A stretch of DNA of 7,356 nucleotides from Nitrospirota bacterium (GTDB taxonomy: Bacteria > Nitrospirota_A > Leptospirillia > Leptospirillales > Leptospirillaceae). The DNA lies in assembly GCA_021844645.1 (NCBI GenBank), contig JAKBTA010000065.1:1-7356 (forward strand), in the 5' to 3' direction. A program made the translations under genes and the position numbers. The notes under the pieces were generated by a model that was given only the letters and a program-made list of their open reading frames with translations, had not been told where the DNA came from and made no database searches. Shown here one piece after another: positions 6,223-7,356 of this stretch. How positions within the stretch are numbered: position 1 is the first letter of the stretch; every line of letters starts with the position of its first letter.

Positions 6223-6635
6223 GGGAAATGCTCCCTATAAATTCCAGTCCCTTGAAACATGACGTGCAACAGGAACTGAAAAAGGGGCATAACTCTTCTT
6301 CAATCTTGGATGTTCAGATGAATTGAATGTGCGGAGGAAAAGGAAGCGAAAAGAGAAAAGAGCCAGGGAAAGGGAAGATCGGGAGAACAGACAAACATCA
6401 ATCGCCTATAACCGGCACCTCCTTTTCCGTCCGCACAGGACTAGGTCCTTCGTCCACATTAACTCCTTCACTTTTTGGCGGTACCCGTTATCAGAGAAAA
6501 GTTCCTTAAAACGGTCCGTCGCCATCATTTCAGTGTCTCGACAAACTCGCAAGACACCACTTATTGTTGACCAAAAGAACACGAAAGACCTGCCTCTCAT
6601 GTCCGCTTCTTCAAGACAGGTGCAACATCTTGAAT
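6223..6635. other. Region without a convincing gene; contains a purine-rich tract
   Basis: Open frames here (up to about 100 codons on the plus strand) have no ribosome binding site and a biased, basic composition caused by the purine-rich tract. Bases 6333-6390 contain only six pyrimidines out of 58 on the plus strand. On the minus strand this region would be the 5' part of a transcript from the promoter at 6697-6669. It holds several AGGAG-like sites (for example before an ATG near 6461-6459 that opens only 17 codons), but none leads to a recognisable protein. It is most likely leader RNA, a small RNA or decayed sequence. Confidence 0.45.
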
Positions 6636-6656
6636 AGGGAGACGAGCTGTCTCCCT
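6636..6656. other. Stem-loop at the predicted 5' end of the minus-strand transcript
   Basis: AGGGAGAC (6636-6643) pairs perfectly with GTCTCCCT (6649-6656) around a five-base GAGCT loop. CTTGAA flanks it on both sides as a direct repeat (6629-6634 and 6655-6660). Measured from the -10 at 6674-6669, the hairpin would start roughly six or seven bases into the minus-strand RNA. This position is typical of 5'-stabilising hairpins. No U-tract follows on either strand, so it is unlikely to be a terminator. Confidence 0.55.
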
Positions 6657-6668
6657 TGAAGCTTGCAT

Positions 6669-6697
6669 ATTATGTACTCCCCGGGAGTATATGTCAA
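6669..6697 (-). promoter_or_regulatory. Sigma70-type promoter reading leftward
   Basis: On the minus strand a perfect -35 TTGACA (6697-6692) is separated by exactly 17 bases from a -10 CATAAT (6674-6669), five of six matches to consensus. The predicted start is near 6662. The spacer is filled by a palindrome (6675-6689). The nearest recognised cistrons on this strand are the small ORF at 6210 and then the lipoprotein and barrel genes, which would give a leader of about 450 nt. Confidence 0.72.
6675..6689. promoter_or_regulatory. Palindromic operator between -35 and -10, CsoR/RcnR-like layout
   Basis: TACTCCCCGGGAGTA is a perfect 7+1+7 palindrome placed exactly in the promoter spacer, so a bound protein would block or distort the promoter. 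The TACT-N7-AGTA frame with a C/G-tract core matches the layout known for RcnR/CsoR/FrmR-type regulators of metal or formaldehyde stress (RcnR: TACT, six G, one N, AGTA). Other dimeric regulators, such as Xre-type antitoxins or MerR proteins, could also use such a site. No regulator gene is in the window. Confidence 0.6.
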
Positions 6698-6699
6698 CC

Positions 6700-7110
6700 C
6701 ATTGGATCATGACCTCCCAAGCATATCATTATTCTGAAACAAGAGAGGCTTCTGAAAGAGAAACAATTGACGAAACGCAAGCGAATCCAGTATCTTTAGA
6801 GTGGATGTGATCCTGGCCAGAAACTTCGCTTTCTGGCTCTTTCTCCAGGCCAAAAATGGGACGAAGAAGTCCCTCTCTTTTGACACTTTCCGAACACCCA
6901 AGGTTCCTTCTTAACAACAACACCTTTGGTTCAGGTCTTCTCTTCCAAAACCAATAAGACGACGCAGTCTCCGGGATGGCCATTTCACCCGTCCTCTGGT
7001 GGTTCAATTTCCAGACCCCCTCATTTTGTCTCGATTTGCCCCGAACAGCCAGAAGACAATGGCGATTTGAACATCACAGCCCTATTGGGGAGGGACTGAA
7101 TCCAACAAAC
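6700..7110. other. Region without a convincing gene, upstream of the ferredoxin
   Basis: Minus-strand open frames of 64 and 92 codons overlap each other in different frames, have no good ribosome binding site and match nothing I recognise. The region contains one clean hairpin: GCCAGAAA (6816-6823) with TTTCTGGC (6830-6837), followed on the plus strand by TCTTTCTCC. This could be a weak terminator for a plus-strand transcript. No clear promoter for the ferredoxin could be placed, although it must start somewhere here or further upstream. Confidence 0.4.
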
Positions 7111-7130
7111 ACTGAAAAGGAGAATCAGAA

Positions 7131-7352
7131 ATGCCAATCGTTACAATCATTCCTTCTGGAAAAACCAGGGAAGCTGAAAGCGGAACAAGAATTCTCGATA
7201 TCCTTATCGAGTCCGGCGAAAACATCGGCCACAAATGCGATGGAAAAGCTTCCTGCGGGACATGCCACATTTTTGTCCACGAAGGGCGAAAGACTCTTTC
7301 CAAGACAGAGCGCCTCGAAAATGAAAGGCTTGATGCGGTCGTCGGCGATTGA
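7131..7352 (+). CDS. [2Fe-2S] ferredoxin, adrenodoxin/Isc type, truncated by a premature stop at the window end
   Basis: This is a small soluble electron carrier with a plant/adrenodoxin-like beta-grasp fold; its relatives serve iron-sulfur cluster assembly or hydroxylases. The 73-residue product begins MPIVTIIPSGKTREA and has cluster ligands C36, C42 and C45 in CDGKASCGTCH, followed by HEGRKTLSKTERLENERLD, a pattern characteristic of the Isc-ferredoxin/adrenodoxin group. The family is usually 100 or more residues, and the fourth cysteine (in a SRLACQ-type motif) should come about 10 residues after the present stop. Removing one G at about 7346-7347 turns VVGD-stop into VVGIDV, which continues the family pattern, so a frameshift or read error at the end is likely. 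AAGGAG (7117-7122) lies eight bases before the ATG and fixes the start. No partner gene is visible. Confidence 0.85.
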   Translation: MPIVTIIPSGKTREAESGTRILDILIESGENIGHKCDGKASCGTCHIFVHEGRKTLSKTERLENERLDAVVGD

Positions 7353-7356
7353 TGTT

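Noticed and set aside
6323..6637. Plus-strand 104-codon basic ORF
   Set aside because: Its Lys/Arg/Glu-rich start is produced by the purine-rich tract. It lacks a ribosome binding site and lies antisense to the predicted leader RNA.
6729..7007. Minus-strand 92-codon ORF upstream of the ferredoxin
   Set aside because: No ribosome binding site, no recognisable motif, and it overlaps another equally unsupported frame.
6976..7356. Plus-strand frame open from an ATG at 6976 to the window end
   Set aside because: It overlaps the ferredoxin in another frame. The ferredoxin frame has the cysteine motif and ribosome binding site, so this is a shadow.
1..7356. tRNA, rRNA or CRISPR array
   Set aside because: No cloverleaf-like sequence, rRNA-like conserved block or regularly spaced direct repeats were seen on either strand.

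Overview
The window looks bacterial and Gram-negative. It has two exported envelope proteins on the minus strand (a lipobox lipoprotein and a probable beta-barrel), Shine-Dalgarno-led genes with ATG or TTG starts, a DEAD-box RNA helicase of the RhlE type and an adrenodoxin-like [2Fe-2S] ferredoxin. Base composition is near 50% G+C, except for a clearly AT-rich glycosyltransferase gene. Nothing fixes the taxon. An environmental proteobacterium or a Nitrospirota-like bacterium would fit, but this is a guess.

Layout. Positions 1-1232 hold a rearranged two-gene module, an AAA_21/ABC-type ATPase followed by a DUF4276 (Toprim-like) protein. The ATPase C-terminal half lies on the minus strand (954-358). 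The DUF4276 gene begins on the same strand with a TTG codon (361) that overlaps the ATPase stop, and runs off the left edge. A perfect 88-bp inverted repeat (1-88 / 942-1029) carries the middle of the DUF4276 gene, and the rest of that gene is found on the plus strand (to 1232). Joining the two pieces through the repeat gives one continuous 187-residue protein. The segment 89-941 is therefore inverted relative to the DUF4276 tail. The cause is either a genuine inversion/duplication or a fold-back assembly chimera at a contig end. Positions 1367-2419 encode a family 2 glycosyltransferase, AT-rich and probably acquired. Positions 2477-2689 are the C-terminal remnant of an IS256/Mutator transposase. 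Positions 4040-2718 (minus) encode the RhlE-type helicase.

Positions 6210-4293 (minus) form a probable operon: a 37-codon small ORF with a strong ribosome binding site, a TPR lipoprotein, a secreted probable outer-membrane barrel, then a hairpin terminator at 4284-4255. About 450 nt upstream is a strong sigma70-type promoter (6697-6669, minus strand) whose 17-bp spacer holds the palindrome TACTCCCCGGGAGTA. This has the TACT-N7-AGTA layout of CsoR/RcnR-family operators. No convincing protein gene lies directly downstream, so it drives either an RNA, a very small ORF, or the lipoprotein operon with a long leader.

The right end (7131-7352) is a [2Fe-2S] ferredoxin with three of four cluster cysteines. 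It stops early, just before the fourth would be expected, probably because of a one-base frameshift in the last bases. Oddities at both extremities suggest that the window may be a complete short contig.
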